This document shows positions 17,481-26,352 of a stretch of 64,000 nucleotides of DNA, one piece after another. The stretch spans positions 234,924 through 298,923 of the forward strand of contig MERU01000007.1 in NCBI GenBank assembly GCA_001770725.1, in the 5' to 3' direction. Below the pieces are notes generated by a model. The model was given only the letters and a program-made list of their open reading frames with translations, was not told where the DNA came from and ran no database searches. Each line of letters starts with the position of its first letter. Position 1 is the first letter of the stretch. The position numbers were made by a program, and so were the translations under genes. Source of the stretch: Burkholderiales bacterium RIFCSPHIGHO2_01_FULL_63_240 (GTDB taxonomy: Bacteria > Pseudomonadota > Gammaproteobacteria > Burkholderiales > Burkholderiaceae_C).

Positions 17481-17762
17481 ATGAAAGCAACCTGGAACGG
17501 CGTCGTCGTTGCCGAAAGCGACGACATCGTCACCCTCGAAGGCAACCACTACTTTCCGCGCGCTGCGCTGAAAGACGAGTACACCACCTTCAGCAACCAC
17601 CGCAGCAGTTGCGTCTGGAAGGGCCAGGCCCAGTGGCTCAGCCTGTTCGTCAACGGCGAGATGAAGCCCGACGCCGTGTGGTTCTACCCCGAGCCCACCG
17701 AGGCCGCGCAGGAGATCAAGGGGCGCGTGGCCTTCATGCCCGGGGTGGACATCTCCGACTGA
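17481..17762 (+). CDS. DUF427 domain protein
   Basis: A 93-residue cytoplasmic protein covering one complete DUF427 domain: N-terminal KATWNGVVVAESDD, then GNHYFPRAAL, a conserved TCxWKG-like stretch (SSCVWKGQAQWLSL) and a final WFYPEPTEAAQEIKGRVAF. The biochemical role of DUF427 is not established. The gene sits between the FrnE-like oxidoreductase and the transglutaminase-like protein and is probably cotranscribed with them. Confidence 0.88.
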   Translation: MKATWNGVVVAESDDIVTLEGNHYFPRAALKDEYTTFSNHRSSCVWKGQAQWLSLFVNGEMKPDAVWFYPEPTEAAQEIKGRVAFMPGVDISD

Positions 17763-17855
17763 AAGCCGGGGCAAGCGCTGGCCCTGGGGCCGCCGATGGG
17801 CCACAATGGGCTCAAGAATGATTGGTCGCGTTGGTTTGTGGCCCTGGAGATTTTC

Positions 17856-18734
17856 TTGGTCCGCATTGAACTGTCCATCGACCTGATCTACGAGGTCGCA
17901 CCCCCCGGGGCAGATTTCGTCTTCAACATCCACGGCGCGCACACCCGCTGCCAGGTGATCCGCAGCGAGCGGCTGGACATCAGCCAGCCCCTCCTGCCCC
18001 TGGTCTTCACCGACCCCGTCAGCCACAACCGCTACCTGCGCCTGTGCGCCTGGGCCGGCCCCCTGAAGGTCAGCTACCACGCGGTGGTCGACCTGCACCA
18101 CCACCTCTGCGCGCCCGAGCTCATCGCCGAGACGCCGGTCTCGCGCCTGCCCACCGAGGTGCTGAGCTACATCTACCCCAGTCGCTATTGCCAGTCTGAC
18201 CTTCTGGGCCCGCTGGTGATGGCCGAGTTCGGCAACTTGCCGCAGGGCTACAGCCGCGTGGTGGCCATCCAGGACTGGGTGCGCCGCCGGGTGAAGTTCG
18301 AGGGCAACACGACCACCAGCGCCACCTCGGCCATCGACACGCTCAACGAAGGCCGGGGCGTGTGCCGCGACTTCGCTCACCTGATGATCGCGCTGTGCCG
18401 CGCGCTGAACATCCCGGCGCGCTTTGCCACCGGCATCGACTTCGGCGCCGACCCGGCGCTGGGCCCCACCGACTTCCACGCCTACGTCGAGGTCTTCCTG
18501 GGCGGGCGCTGGTACATCTTCGACCCGTCGGGCACGGCCATCCCCATGGGCTTCGTGCGATTCGGCACCGGGCGCGACGCCGCCGACGTGTCGTTTGCCA
18601 CCATCTTCGGATCGGTGCAGTCGCAGCCGCCGCAGATCCGCGTGCAGGCGTTGCAGGATGCGCAAGGCCTGAGCGAAATGCCGCGCCACCGCAGCGAGGC
18701 CATCTCCACCGACGCCCCCGTTCACTGGGGTTGA
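17856..18734 (+). CDS. Transglutaminase-like cysteine protease family protein
   Basis: A 292-residue protein with an N-terminal beta domain (bacterial transglutaminase-like N-terminal region) and a transglutaminase core: Cys at about 170 in GRGVCRDFAH, His at about 208 in DFHAYVEV, Asp at about 223 in IFDPSG, a complete catalytic triad. No signal peptide is seen. Members are thought to be peptidases or amidases; substrates are unknown. I take a TTG start at 17856, because GGAG lies seven bases before it and the family begins with the RIELSIDLIYEV strand; the ATG at 17796 would add twenty residues with no ribosome binding site. It follows DUF427 and precedes dbpA on the same strand. Confidence 0.8.
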   Translation: MVRIELSIDLIYEVAPPGADFVFNIHGAHTRCQVIRSERLDISQPLLPLVFTDPVSHNRYLRLCAWAGPLKVSYHAVVDLHHHLCAPELIAETPVSRLPTEVLSYIYPSRYCQSDLLGPLVMAEFGNLPQGYSRVVAIQDWVRRRVKFEGNTTTSATSAIDTLNEGRGVCRDFAHLMIALCRALNIPARFATGIDFGADPALGPTDFHAYVEVFLGGRWYIFDPSGTAIPMGFVRFGTGRDAADVSFATIFGSVQSQPPQIRVQALQDAQGLSEMPRHRSEAISTDAPVHWG

Positions 18735-18780
18735 ATCGCGCCGGGCCCCACGTTTCGGGCCGGATCCCGGATAATCCGGC

Positions 18781-20232
18781 ATGAACCATCCATCTTCGCC
18801 GGCCAACCCGGCGACCTCGGCGTCCGCCAGCCTGGCCACGCCCGCCGCCGTCAGCGGCCCCGCCTTCTCGCAACTGCCTTTGTCCGAGGCCATGCAGGCC
18901 AACCTGCAGACCCTGGGCTACCTGGCGATGACGCCCATCCAGGCCGCCAGCTTGCCGCTGGCCCTGGCCGGCAAGGACCTCATCGCCCAGGCCAAGACCG
19001 GCAGCGGCAAGACCGTGGCGTTCGGCCTGCCCTTGCTGACCTCGCTGAACCCCAGGCGCTTTGCCGTGCAGGCCCTGGTCCTCTGTCCCACGCGAGAACT
19101 CGCCGACCAGGTCACCACCGAAATCCGCCGCCTGGCGCGCGCGGAGGACAACATCAAGGTCGTGACCCTGTGCGGTGGCAGCCCCATCCGCCCGCAACTG
19201 GCCAGCCTGGAACATGGCGCGCACGTCATCGTCGGCACGCCGGGCCGGGTGCTCGATCACCTCGCGCGCGAAACGCTGAACCTCGAAGCCTTGCAGACCC
19301 TGGTGCTCGACGAGGCCGACCGCATGCTGGACATGGGCTTTGCCGACGACATCGCGCAGGTGGTGGCGCAGGCGCCCAAGCAGCGCCAGACGCTGCTGTT
19401 CTCGGCCACCTACCCCGAAGGCGTGGACAAGCTGGCGCGCCGCTTCATGCGCGATCCGCAAGAGGTCAAGCTGGTTGAGCGGCACGACACCAGCCGCATC
19501 CGCCAGCGCTTTTACGAGGTCAAAGAGGCCGAGCGCCTGCATGCCGTGGGGCTGCTGCTCGATCACTTCCGCCCGGCCAGCACCATCGCGTTCTGCAACA
19601 CCAAGCAGCAGTGCCGCGACCTGGTGGAGGTGCTGCAGGCGCAAGGCATCGTCGCACTCGAGCTGCATGGCGACCTCGACCAGCGCGATCGCGACCAGGT
19701 GCTGGTGCGCTTTGCCAACGGCAGTTGCAGCGTGCTGGTGGCCACCGACGTGGCCGCTCGCGGCCTGGACATCGCCCAGCTCGAAGCCGTCATCAACGTC
19801 GACATCACCCCCGACGTGGAAGTGCACACCCACCGCGTGGGCCGCACCGGCCGCGCGGGCGAGTCGGGCTGGGCCTTCAGCCTGGCCAGCATGGACGAGA
19901 TGGGCCGCGTGGGCCGCATCGACCAGATGCAGGGCCGCGCCAGCGAATGGCACCCCTTGAGCGAGCTCACCCCATCGACCGAGCGCGAGCCGCTGCGCCC
20001 GCCACGCGTGACGCTGCAGATCCTCGGTGGCCGCAAGGAAAAGATCCGCCCTGGTGACGTGCTGGGTGCGCTGACCAAAGACCTTGGCTTCGATGGCGCC
20101 AAGATCGGCAAGATCAACGTCAACGAGTTCTCGACCTACGTGGCGGTGGACCGCGACATCGCCGACAAGGCCTTGAGGGGCCTGCAGGGCGGCAAGGTCA
20201 AGGGCAAGTCCGTGAAGGTGAGGGCGCTGTGA
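18781..20232 (+). CDS. dbpA: ATP-dependent RNA helicase DbpA
   Basis: A 483-residue DEAD-box helicase acting in 50S subunit assembly on 23S rRNA (hairpin 92 in E. coli). Core motifs in order: Q-motif region (PIQAASLPLAL), I AKTGSGKT, Ia PTRELA, II DEAD in LVLDEADRMLDMGF, III SAT, V ATDVAARGLD, VI HRVGRTGRAG. The C-terminal ~75 residues form the DbpA RNA-binding RRM-like domain (LGGRKEKIRPGDVLGAL ... IGKINVNEFSTYVAV), which separates DbpA from other DEAD-box proteins. An N-terminal Ala/Ser-rich extension of about 30 residues is present. The stop overlaps the next helicase by four bases. Confidence 0.92.
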   Translation: MNHPSSPANPATSASASLATPAAVSGPAFSQLPLSEAMQANLQTLGYLAMTPIQAASLPLALAGKDLIAQAKTGSGKTVAFGLPLLTSLNPRRFAVQALVLCPTRELADQVTTEIRRLARAEDNIKVVTLCGGSPIRPQLASLEHGAHVIVGTPGRVLDHLARETLNLEALQTLVLDEADRMLDMGFADDIAQVVAQAPKQRQTLLFSATYPEGVDKLARRFMRDPQEVKLVERHDTSRIRQRFYEVKEAERLHAVGLLLDHFRPASTIAFCNTKQQCRDLVEVLQAQGIVALELHGDLDQRDRDQVLVRFANGSCSVLVATDVAARGLDIAQLEAVINVDITPDVEVHTHRVGRTGRAGESGWAFSLASMDEMGRVGRIDQMQGRASEWHPLSELTPSTEREPLRPPRVTLQILGGRKEKIRPGDVLGALTKDLGFDGAKIGKINVNEFSTYVAVDRDIADKALRGLQGGKVKGKSVKVRAL

Positions 20233-21653
20233 GCGAGGCCGAGAACACCCCCAACGTGCTGCAGTTGCCTCATGCGCCCCGAGCCCCCGAGGCCTCGGGC
20301 ACGCCCGCTGCCACCTTCGCCGCGCTCGGCCTGTCGGGCTCGCTGCTGCAAAGGCTGGCCGACGCCGAGCTGGACGAGCCCACCCCCGTGCAGGCCGATG
20401 CCATCCCGGCGGCGCTGGCCGGCCGCGACGTGCTGGCCCTGGCGCAGACGGGTTCGGGCAAGACCCTGGCCTATGTGCTGCCGCTGCTGCAACAGGTCGA
20501 AGAGGCCTTTGCGCGCTCAGTCAAAGCCGACGCACGCACCGCGCCCGATCGCCGCCCGCAGCAGGCTGCCCTGCATGAGCCCAAGCCCGAGCGGCGCCCC
20601 ACGCAAGCCTTGGTGCTCGTGCCCACGCGCGAGCTGGCCCTGCAGGTCGGCGAGACCCTGCGTGACATGTCCGAGCACCTTCAGGCGCCGCTGCGCTGGG
20701 GCTGCGTCTTCGGTGGTGTGTCCATCAACACGCAGATGCTGGCCCTGCGCGGTGGCGCCGACATCGTCGTGGCCACCCCGGGACGCCTGCTCGACCTCAT
20801 CGAGCACAACGCCCTGAGCCTGGACGGCGTGCAGACCCTGGTGCTTGACGAGGCCGACCGACTGCTCGACAAGGGCTTTGAAGAAGAGCTCACGCGCGTG
20901 CTGGCCCTGCTGCCCAAGCGGCGCCAGCACCTGCTGTGCTCGGCCACCTTCGCGCCCGGCGTGGAGGCGCTGACCCAGCAACTGCTGCAAGAGCCCGTGC
21001 GCATCGACCTGCGCGCCGACGCGGTGTCCGTGCCCGACATCCGGCAGCGCGCCATCCAGGTCGACGCGGCCCAGCGCACGCCGCTGCTGCGCCACCTGAT
21101 CAAGCAGGAAGGCTGGCGGCAGGTGCTGGTGTTCGTGGCCACGCGCCACGCCTGCGACGTGGTGGCGCACAAGCTGCAAAAGCACGGCATCCAAGCCGCT
21201 GCCTTCCACGCCGACGCCAGCCAGGGCGCGCGCCGCGAGGTGCTGCGCGCCTTCAAGGCCGGTGAGCTGCAGGTGGTCGTGGCCACCGACCTGGCCGCGC
21301 GCGGCCTGCACGTCGATGCCCTGCCGGCCGTGGTCAACCACGACCTGCCGCGCTCGCCCGACGACCACATCCACCGCATCGGCCGCACCGCGCGCGCCGG
21401 CCACAGCGGCGTGGCGGTCAGCTTCGTCAACGCCGACAACGAGGCGCACTTTCGCCTGATCGAAAAGCGCCAGGGCCTGCGCGTGCCGCGCGAGCAGGTG
21501 CCGGGCTTCGAGATGAAGCAGACCGAGCCCGAGAACCGCAACCCGCTGACCGACCCGCAGGGCACCGGCGGCATCAAGGGCAAGCGCAAGAGCAAGAAGG
21601 ACAAGCTGCGCGAGGCGGCGGCCGAGGCTCAGGCGGGCTCGAAGCCCAGCTGA
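20229..21653 (+). CDS. DEAD-box RNA helicase, RhlE-like
   Basis: A 474-residue cytoplasmic RNA helicase. Motif I AQTGSGKT, Ia PTRELA, II DEAD (VLDEADRLLDKGF), III SAT, V ATDLAARGLH, VI HRIGRTARAG are all present; an insertion of about 30 charged residues lies between motifs I and Ia. It ends in a Lys-rich tail (KGKRKSKKDKLRE) likely to bind RNA. It lacks the DbpA C-terminal domain. Starts at GTG 20229 within GTGA, overlapping the dbpA stop, so translation is probably coupled. RhlE is the closest known subfamily; SrmB-like is possible. Two different helicases translated from adjoining cistrons suggests joint use in ribosome assembly or RNA decay. Confidence 0.87.
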   Translation: MSEAENTPNVLQLPHAPRAPEASGTPAATFAALGLSGSLLQRLADAELDEPTPVQADAIPAALAGRDVLALAQTGSGKTLAYVLPLLQQVEEAFARSVKADARTAPDRRPQQAALHEPKPERRPTQALVLVPTRELALQVGETLRDMSEHLQAPLRWGCVFGGVSINTQMLALRGGADIVVATPGRLLDLIEHNALSLDGVQTLVLDEADRLLDKGFEEELTRVLALLPKRRQHLLCSATFAPGVEALTQQLLQEPVRIDLRADAVSVPDIRQRAIQVDAAQRTPLLRHLIKQEGWRQVLVFVATRHACDVVAHKLQKHGIQAAAFHADASQGARREVLRAFKAGELQVVVATDLAARGLHVDALPAVVNHDLPRSPDDHIHRIGRTARAGHSGVAVSFVNADNEAHFRLIEKRQGLRVPREQVPGFEMKQTEPENRNPLTDPQGTGGIKGKRKSKKDKLREAAAEAQAGSKPS

Positions 21654-21796
21654 CACGGGACCGGCCGAGTGGTGTTGCTCGGTGCTCACAGCTCTTTTCC
21701 TCGCATGCACGAGGGCTCCCATCGGGTATCTTGAACACCGCAGAGTCAAGATAAACAGGCCGGACGGACCACGTTGCCGGCCCACAGGGAGAATCC

Positions 21797-23689
21797 ATGA
21801 AGCCAAAAGGATGGGCGTCGCTGGCGGCGCTGTGTGTGGTGCTGACGGGCTGTTCTCGCATCGAGGAAGTCTTCATGTCGGCGCCCGCGAAGGTCAACGC
21901 GGCCTACCCGGTCTCGCCCGAGGTCAGGCTGGCCCAGGAGCGCCTGGGCTCCCTGCTCGGCGATGACGCCAAGGCCCTGGCCGAGCTCAAGGGCGTCTCT
22001 GACGCCCAGTTGACGATTCGCGCGCTGGCCTGCTCCAAGGGACACGTGATCGCCCGTTTCGACTCGGTTGAATCGATCAAGGGGTTGTCGCTGGAGCGCA
22101 CCTGCTTCCAGGACCAGGACCAGGAGCTGCTGAAGCTCTACGGCATCCGCACGGTGGGGGCCTTGCTCGCCAGGCCGGCGCTCAAGCCGAAGCAGGACCT
22201 GGGCCCGGCGGGCATGGTGCCTGCGGGCAAGCTGTCTGCTGTCTCGGGCGGCGTGGTGGCGGCCGACGCGAACGTGGCGGTGTTCGTCGATGGCCAGGGG
22301 CAGGGCATCGTGGTGGACCTGGAGGAAAACAAGACCATGGCCGAATTGCCTCGGCTGGGGTCGATTTCGCCCGATGGACTTCACATCTCGCCCAACGGTC
22401 GGATCGTGGCGCTCACGACCTCGGGGCGTGCACCGGTCTTCATGGATGCAGAGACGGGCCACCAGATCTGGGCGCCGGCCGGCAACGGCGGTCAGCGTTT
22501 GCTGGCCTGGCTGCCGGAGGTGACAGGCTGGGTGATGACAACGCAGGACGGATCCGTCATGCTGGCCGATGGCCTCAAGGGGACCCTGGAGCGGCACCCC
22601 CAGTCGATCAAGAATGCCAGCCACGCAGCCAACATCCCGGGCCAATCGCCCGGCCTGCTGCTGGGCACTTCCCGCGACTTTGCCCTGGTGTCCCATGCGC
22701 GCGCCGCCGATGGCATCAAGGCCACCACCGTCAAGCAATACAGCCTGTCGCCGCGGGGCATCAGCAGCGGGCAACCCATGCCGATGAAGAACGGGAAGAT
22801 GGTGGTCTTTCTGTCTTACCCAGAGCTGGGGTGGCTGGACCTGGAAAGTGGTGAGAACGGCTCCTGGCACACCTCGCCGATGTTCTACATGGCTCCCGTC
22901 AAACTGGACGAGCAGCACCTGCTGATGGACTCGGGGGCGCTGCCGAATCGCCCGTCCCTGACCTGGCGGTTCAACATCGAGACAGAGGTCATCACCCAGG
23001 TGGGTGACGGTGTGCGCAAGGGGTCGCTGCACTCCCTCGGAGCTCGAGCAGGCTTCCTGCGGCGTGGCAGCGAGTCGTGGATGGGGGATGATGTCGAGGC
23101 CACCGCCGATGGCGTCTCGCAGCCCATGTCGCAGGCCGTCGCCGACCACGAGTTGCAGATTCAGCTGGCGAAGCTGGAGTCCGCCGGTCGCGCGGCCGAA
23201 GCGGAAGAAAACCGAGCAGCCATGCTGGATCGCCTGGAGCGCGGGACCGCCTTGCGCCCCATGACCTCTTCTGCTGCTGGCTTGGAGGGCGTCGCCAAGG
23301 ACGCCGAGGTGCACATGGTCGGGGTGCACGGCGGCCGGCAGGCCAACATGCCGGCCAGCAGCACGAAGCAGCCCGTCCGCGTGATGGTGAGGCAAACCAA
23401 TCGGCCGGTGATCCTCGTGCTGGCTTCCCACGATCCCGTCAACTGGCTCGTCTTCGGTGCCGAGGCTCGCATCGCCGCCGTTTTGATGAGCGGGGAGGGG
23501 GCGTCCGCCCTGGGCACGTCGCTCAGGGTGCCGGTGGTGCGCATCGGGTCGGTGTCGGCCCACTCGTCGGGCAGTTCCGAGTACCTGCGGTTGCGCCAGG
23601 CCGTGACACAGCACACGGGCTCGCGCGAGATCAAGTCTTTCCAGGGGGCTTACAACGGCTCGGAGTTCACCGTGGGCGAGGCCCGTTGA
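21797..23689 (+). CDS. Large lipoprotein of unknown function
   Basis: A 630-residue lipoprotein (lipobox LTGC, Cys at 19). I do not recognise the whole protein. The middle (about residues 130-420) shows beta-rich repeats such as LHISPNGRIVALTTSG and QGIVVDLEENKTM that suggest a propeller reporting on stored values, followed by an Ala/Glu-rich helical stretch (about 440-500). The last ~100 residues, with RPVILVLASHDPVNWLVFG and AAVLMSG, resemble a small beta domain found at the ends of various secreted bacterial proteins. GGGAGA precedes the ATG. It stands alone between the helicase pair and the convergent MFS gene. No terminator is evident on either side. Confidence 0.75.
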   Translation: MKPKGWASLAALCVVLTGCSRIEEVFMSAPAKVNAAYPVSPEVRLAQERLGSLLGDDAKALAELKGVSDAQLTIRALACSKGHVIARFDSVESIKGLSLERTCFQDQDQELLKLYGIRTVGALLARPALKPKQDLGPAGMVPAGKLSAVSGGVVAADANVAVFVDGQGQGIVVDLEENKTMAELPRLGSISPDGLHISPNGRIVALTTSGRAPVFMDAETGHQIWAPAGNGGQRLLAWLPEVTGWVMTTQDGSVMLADGLKGTLERHPQSIKNASHAANIPGQSPGLLLGTSRDFALVSHARAADGIKATTVKQYSLSPRGISSGQPMPMKNGKMVVFLSYPELGWLDLESGENGSWHTSPMFYMAPVKLDEQHLLMDSGALPNRPSLTWRFNIETEVITQVGDGVRKGSLHSLGARAGFLRRGSESWMGDDVEATADGVSQPMSQAVADHELQIQLAKLESAGRAAEAEENRAAMLDRLERGTALRPMTSSAAGLEGVAKDAEVHMVGVHGGRQANMPASSTKQPVRVMVRQTNRPVILVLASHDPVNWLVFGAEARIAAVLMSGEGASALGTSLRVPVVRIGSVSAHSSGSSEYLRLRQAVTQHTGSREIKSFQGAYNGSEFTVGEAR

Positions 23690-23704
23690 CCTGGTGAGAG
23701 TGCG

Positions 23705-25117
23705 TCAGGCCTTGGGCTTCGTCTGCACCGGCAGGCACAGCAGGGCCGCCAGGCAGACCAGGCCCGCATAGGTCCAGGACAGGCGCTGGAACGCCGCCAG
23801 CTGCAAGGTGCTGTCACCCAGCAGCACCACGGTGAGGGCCACCCCCACCACGCTGCCGAACTGGCGCATGGCCTGGTTGACGGCGCTGCCCGCGCCGAAG
23901 TGGGCCGGCCCCAGGCTGGCCACCGCCGCGCCAGACAGCGAGGGCAGCGCCAGGCCCACGCCGATGCCCGTGAGCAACTGGCTGGGCAGCCAGTGCAGCA
24001 GGTAGTTGGGCTGCAGGCCGGGCACGGTGGCCTGCCAGACCCCGCCGATGGCCATCAACAGGCAGCCTGCGACCAGCACCGGCCGGTGGCCTGCGCGCGC
24101 GGCGATGCGCCCGGCCAGCATCGCCACGGGGATCACCATCAGCGGCCCCGGCGTGATGGCCAGCCCGGCCAGTGGCAGGCTGTAGTGCCAGATCCCGGTC
24201 ATGAAGAAAAAGAAGCCGAAGAACATCATCGAGAAGGCGACGCCGAAGGCCAGGGTGGCCAGGTTCACGGCGCTGTAGCTGCGGTTGGCGAACAGCGACA
24301 GGTCGAGCGCTGGCGCCGGGTGGCGGCGGGCCCAGGCCGCGAAGGCCAGCAACGCGGTGGCACCGCTCACGGCAGCCAGCCACACCTGCGGCCGATGCCA
24401 GGCATGGCTTTCGGTGGCGACCACGCCAGCGGTGAGCCCGCCCATGCCCAGCACCAAGAGGCCCACGCCGACCAGGTCGATCCGTCCCGGTCCACCCTGG
24501 CCTGGCGCATCGGCTGGCAGGCGGTGGCGGGCCCGCCAGATGGCCCACAGCGCTGGCGGCACGTTGATGAAGAAGGCCCAGCGCCAGCCCAGCGTGTCGA
24601 CCAGCAGCGAGCCCAGGCTCGGGCCCACCGCCGCGGCAAGCCCGCCCACCGCGCCCCACAGGCTCACGGCCACCGCCCGGCGCGACGCCGGGAAGGCCCC
24701 CAGCACGATGGACAGCGAAGCGGGCGTGAGCACGGCCGCGCCCACGGCCTGCACGGCGCGCGCGGCCACCAATGCGGTCACGTCGGTGGCCAGCCCGCAG
24801 GCCAGCGAAGCCAGCATGAACAGGCCCGTGCCGACGACGAACATGCGGCGCCTGCCATGCGTGTCGGCCAGTCGTCCGGCCGGCACCAGCAGCGCGGCGT
24901 AGACCACGGTGTAGGCGTTGAGCACCCAGGACAGCTCGGCGGCCGAGCTGCCCTCGAAGCTTTGCCTGAGCGCCGCAAAGGCCGCGAACAGCACCGTCGC
25001 ATCCACGGACACCAGGAACACCGCGATGCAGGCCGTGAAGAACACGGGCCAGGGTGAAGCGGTGTGGAGCGCAGGCCCGGCGTGCGCCGGCGTGGCAGGA
25101 GCGAGGGAGGTGTCCAT
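23705..25117 (-). CDS. MFS transporter, DHA2 (EmrB/QacA-like) family
   Basis: A 470-residue inner-membrane drug:H+ antiporter-type protein with about 14 hydrophobic segments. Seen: TM1 with a conserved acidic residue (VFLVSVDATVLFAAF), loop 2-3 motif GRLADTHGRRRMF, and the antiporter motif C region in TM5 (LWGAVGGLAAAVGPSLGSLL followed by GWRWAFFINVP). The ATG at 25117 is taken because the frame upstream of it is antisense-like within the thiolase gene. It follows the thiolase gene by 25 bases and should be on the same TetR-controlled transcript. Substrate unknown. Confidence 0.88.
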   Translation of the reverse strand: MDTSLAPATPAHAGPALHTASPWPVFFTACIAVFLVSVDATVLFAAFAALRQSFEGSSAAELSWVLNAYTVVYAALLVPAGRLADTHGRRRMFVVGTGLFMLASLACGLATDVTALVAARAVQAVGAAVLTPASLSIVLGAFPASRRAVAVSLWGAVGGLAAAVGPSLGSLLVDTLGWRWAFFINVPPALWAIWRARHRLPADAPGQGGPGRIDLVGVGLLVLGMGGLTAGVVATESHAWHRPQVWLAAVSGATALLAFAAWARRHPAPALDLSLFANRSYSAVNLATLAFGVAFSMMFFGFFFFMTGIWHYSLPLAGLAITPGPLMVIPVAMLAGRIAARAGHRPVLVAGCLLMAIGGVWQATVPGLQPNYLLHWLPSQLLTGIGVGLALPSLSGAAVASLGPAHFGAGSAVNQAMRQFGSVVGVALTVVLLGDSTLQLAAFQRLSWTYAGLVCLAALLCLPVQTKPKA

Positions 25118-25142
25118 GGTTTGCCTTTGTCTGTGGTTCGCG

Positions 25143-26282
25143 TCAGGCCAGGTTCTCGAGCACGGTGGCCACGCCCTGGCCGCCGCCGATGCACTGCGTG
25201 GCCAGCGCGTAGCGGCCCTTCGTGCGCTGCAGCAGGGCCGCGGCCTTGCCGGTGATGCGCGCCCCCGTGGCGCCCAGCGGGTGCCCGATGGCCAGGCCGC
25301 CACCATCGAGGTTGATGGTCTCGGGGCGCAGGCCCAGCTCGCGGATGCAAGCCAGCGCCTGGGAGGAGAAGGCCTCGTTGATTTCAACCACGTCGAGGTC
25401 GGCCGCTGTCAGGCCAGCGCGCGCCAGGGCCTTGCGGGTGGCCGGCACCGGCCCGATGCCCATCACGTCCGGGTCGACACCGGCCGACGCGTACGACACG
25501 ATGCGCGCCAGCGGCTTGAGCCCGTGGCGCCGTGCGAAGTCCTCGTGCACGACCATGACGGCCGCGGCCCCATCGGTCAGTGGCGACGAGGTGCCGGCCG
25601 TCACCACGCCGTCGGGGCGGAAGGCGGGCTTGAGCGAGGCCAGCGCCTCCAGCGTGGTCTGCGGGCGGATGCAGCCGTCTTCGCTGACCACCTCACCCGT
25701 GGGCGTGGTGACGGGCACGATCTCGTCGAGCAGCAAGCCGTTGGCGCGGGCCGCGGCGGCCTTTTGGTGCGAGGCCAACGCCAGCGCTTCCTGGTCGGCA
25801 CGGCTGACGGCCCAGCGTTCGGCCACGTTTTCTGCCGTCTGGCCCATGGGCATGTACAGGTCGGTGCCAGCGCTGACGAGGCCCGGGTGCGGATCGAAGG
25901 TCAGGCCGCCCTGCGGCACCATGGTCATCGACTCGACCCCGGCGCAGACATAGGCTTCGCCGATGCCGGCGTCGATCTGCGCGGCTGCGAGGTGCACCGC
26001 CGTCATCGACGAGCCGCAGAAGCGGTTGACCGTCATGGCGCTGACTGAATTGGGCAGGCCGGCCATGGAGGCCGCGATGCGGGCGATGTTGTTGCCCTGC
26101 GGCCCTTCGGGGTAGGCGCAACCGGCGATCACGTCCTCGATGGCGTCGTGGGGCACCGGGGCCTGCGCCAGCGCGCCGCGGATGGCGGTGGCCAGCAGGT
26201 CCTCGGGACGGGTGGTGGACAAGGCCCCCTTGCGGGCAAAGTGGAAGGGGGTGCGGGCGTAGGCGACGATGACGGCTTTCAT
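25143..26282 (-). CDS. Acetyl-CoA acetyltransferase / 3-ketoacyl-CoA thiolase
   Basis: A 379-residue thiolase: condenses two acyl-CoAs or cleaves 3-ketoacyl-CoA. Nucleophilic Cys at about 89 in NRFCGSSM; His in the IGHPLGATGAR motif; second Cys at about 364 in QCIGGGQG; and NEAFSSQ, the conserved NEAF-A motif, with Ser-Ser at its end. Length is slightly short but full (fadA-type). Degradative 3-ketoacyl thiolase is favoured by the sequence style, but a biosynthetic role is possible. The start ATG lies three bases from a palindrome (26286-26303) shared with the TetR promoter, so the gene is the probable TetR target, together with the MFS gene. Confidence 0.9.
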   Translation of the reverse strand: MKAVIVAYARTPFHFARKGALSTTRPEDLLATAIRGALAQAPVPHDAIEDVIAGCAYPEGPQGNNIARIAASMAGLPNSVSAMTVNRFCGSSMTAVHLAAAQIDAGIGEAYVCAGVESMTMVPQGGLTFDPHPGLVSAGTDLYMPMGQTAENVAERWAVSRADQEALALASHQKAAAARANGLLLDEIVPVTTPTGEVVSEDGCIRPQTTLEALASLKPAFRPDGVVTAGTSSPLTDGAAAVMVVHEDFARRHGLKPLARIVSYASAGVDPDVMGIGPVPATRKALARAGLTAADLDVVEINEAFSSQALACIRELGLRPETINLDGGGLAIGHPLGATGARITGKAAALLQRTKGRYALATQCIGGGQGVATVLENLA

Positions 26283-26285
26283 TTT

Positions 26286-26303
26286 CTACCTTCCGGTTGG
26301 TAG
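26286..26303. promoter_or_regulatory. Probable TetR operator in the thiolase leader
   Basis: CTACC-N8-GGTAG (18 bases, centre CCGG). It covers the ribosome binding site of the thiolase gene. The same CTACC-N8-GGTAG format recurs at 26973-26990 upstream of the TetR gene. Confidence 0.7.
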
Positions 26304-26352
26304 GTTACTGCGGGCGAAAAACCCCGGCGCAAACAGCCCGGGGCGCGGGGGA

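Noticed and set aside
16227-18902. A single 891-residue minus-strand protein
   Set aside because: Only the last 161 codons (LEA-like lipoprotein) are sensible; the rest is antisense to the DsbA, DUF427 and transglutaminase genes.
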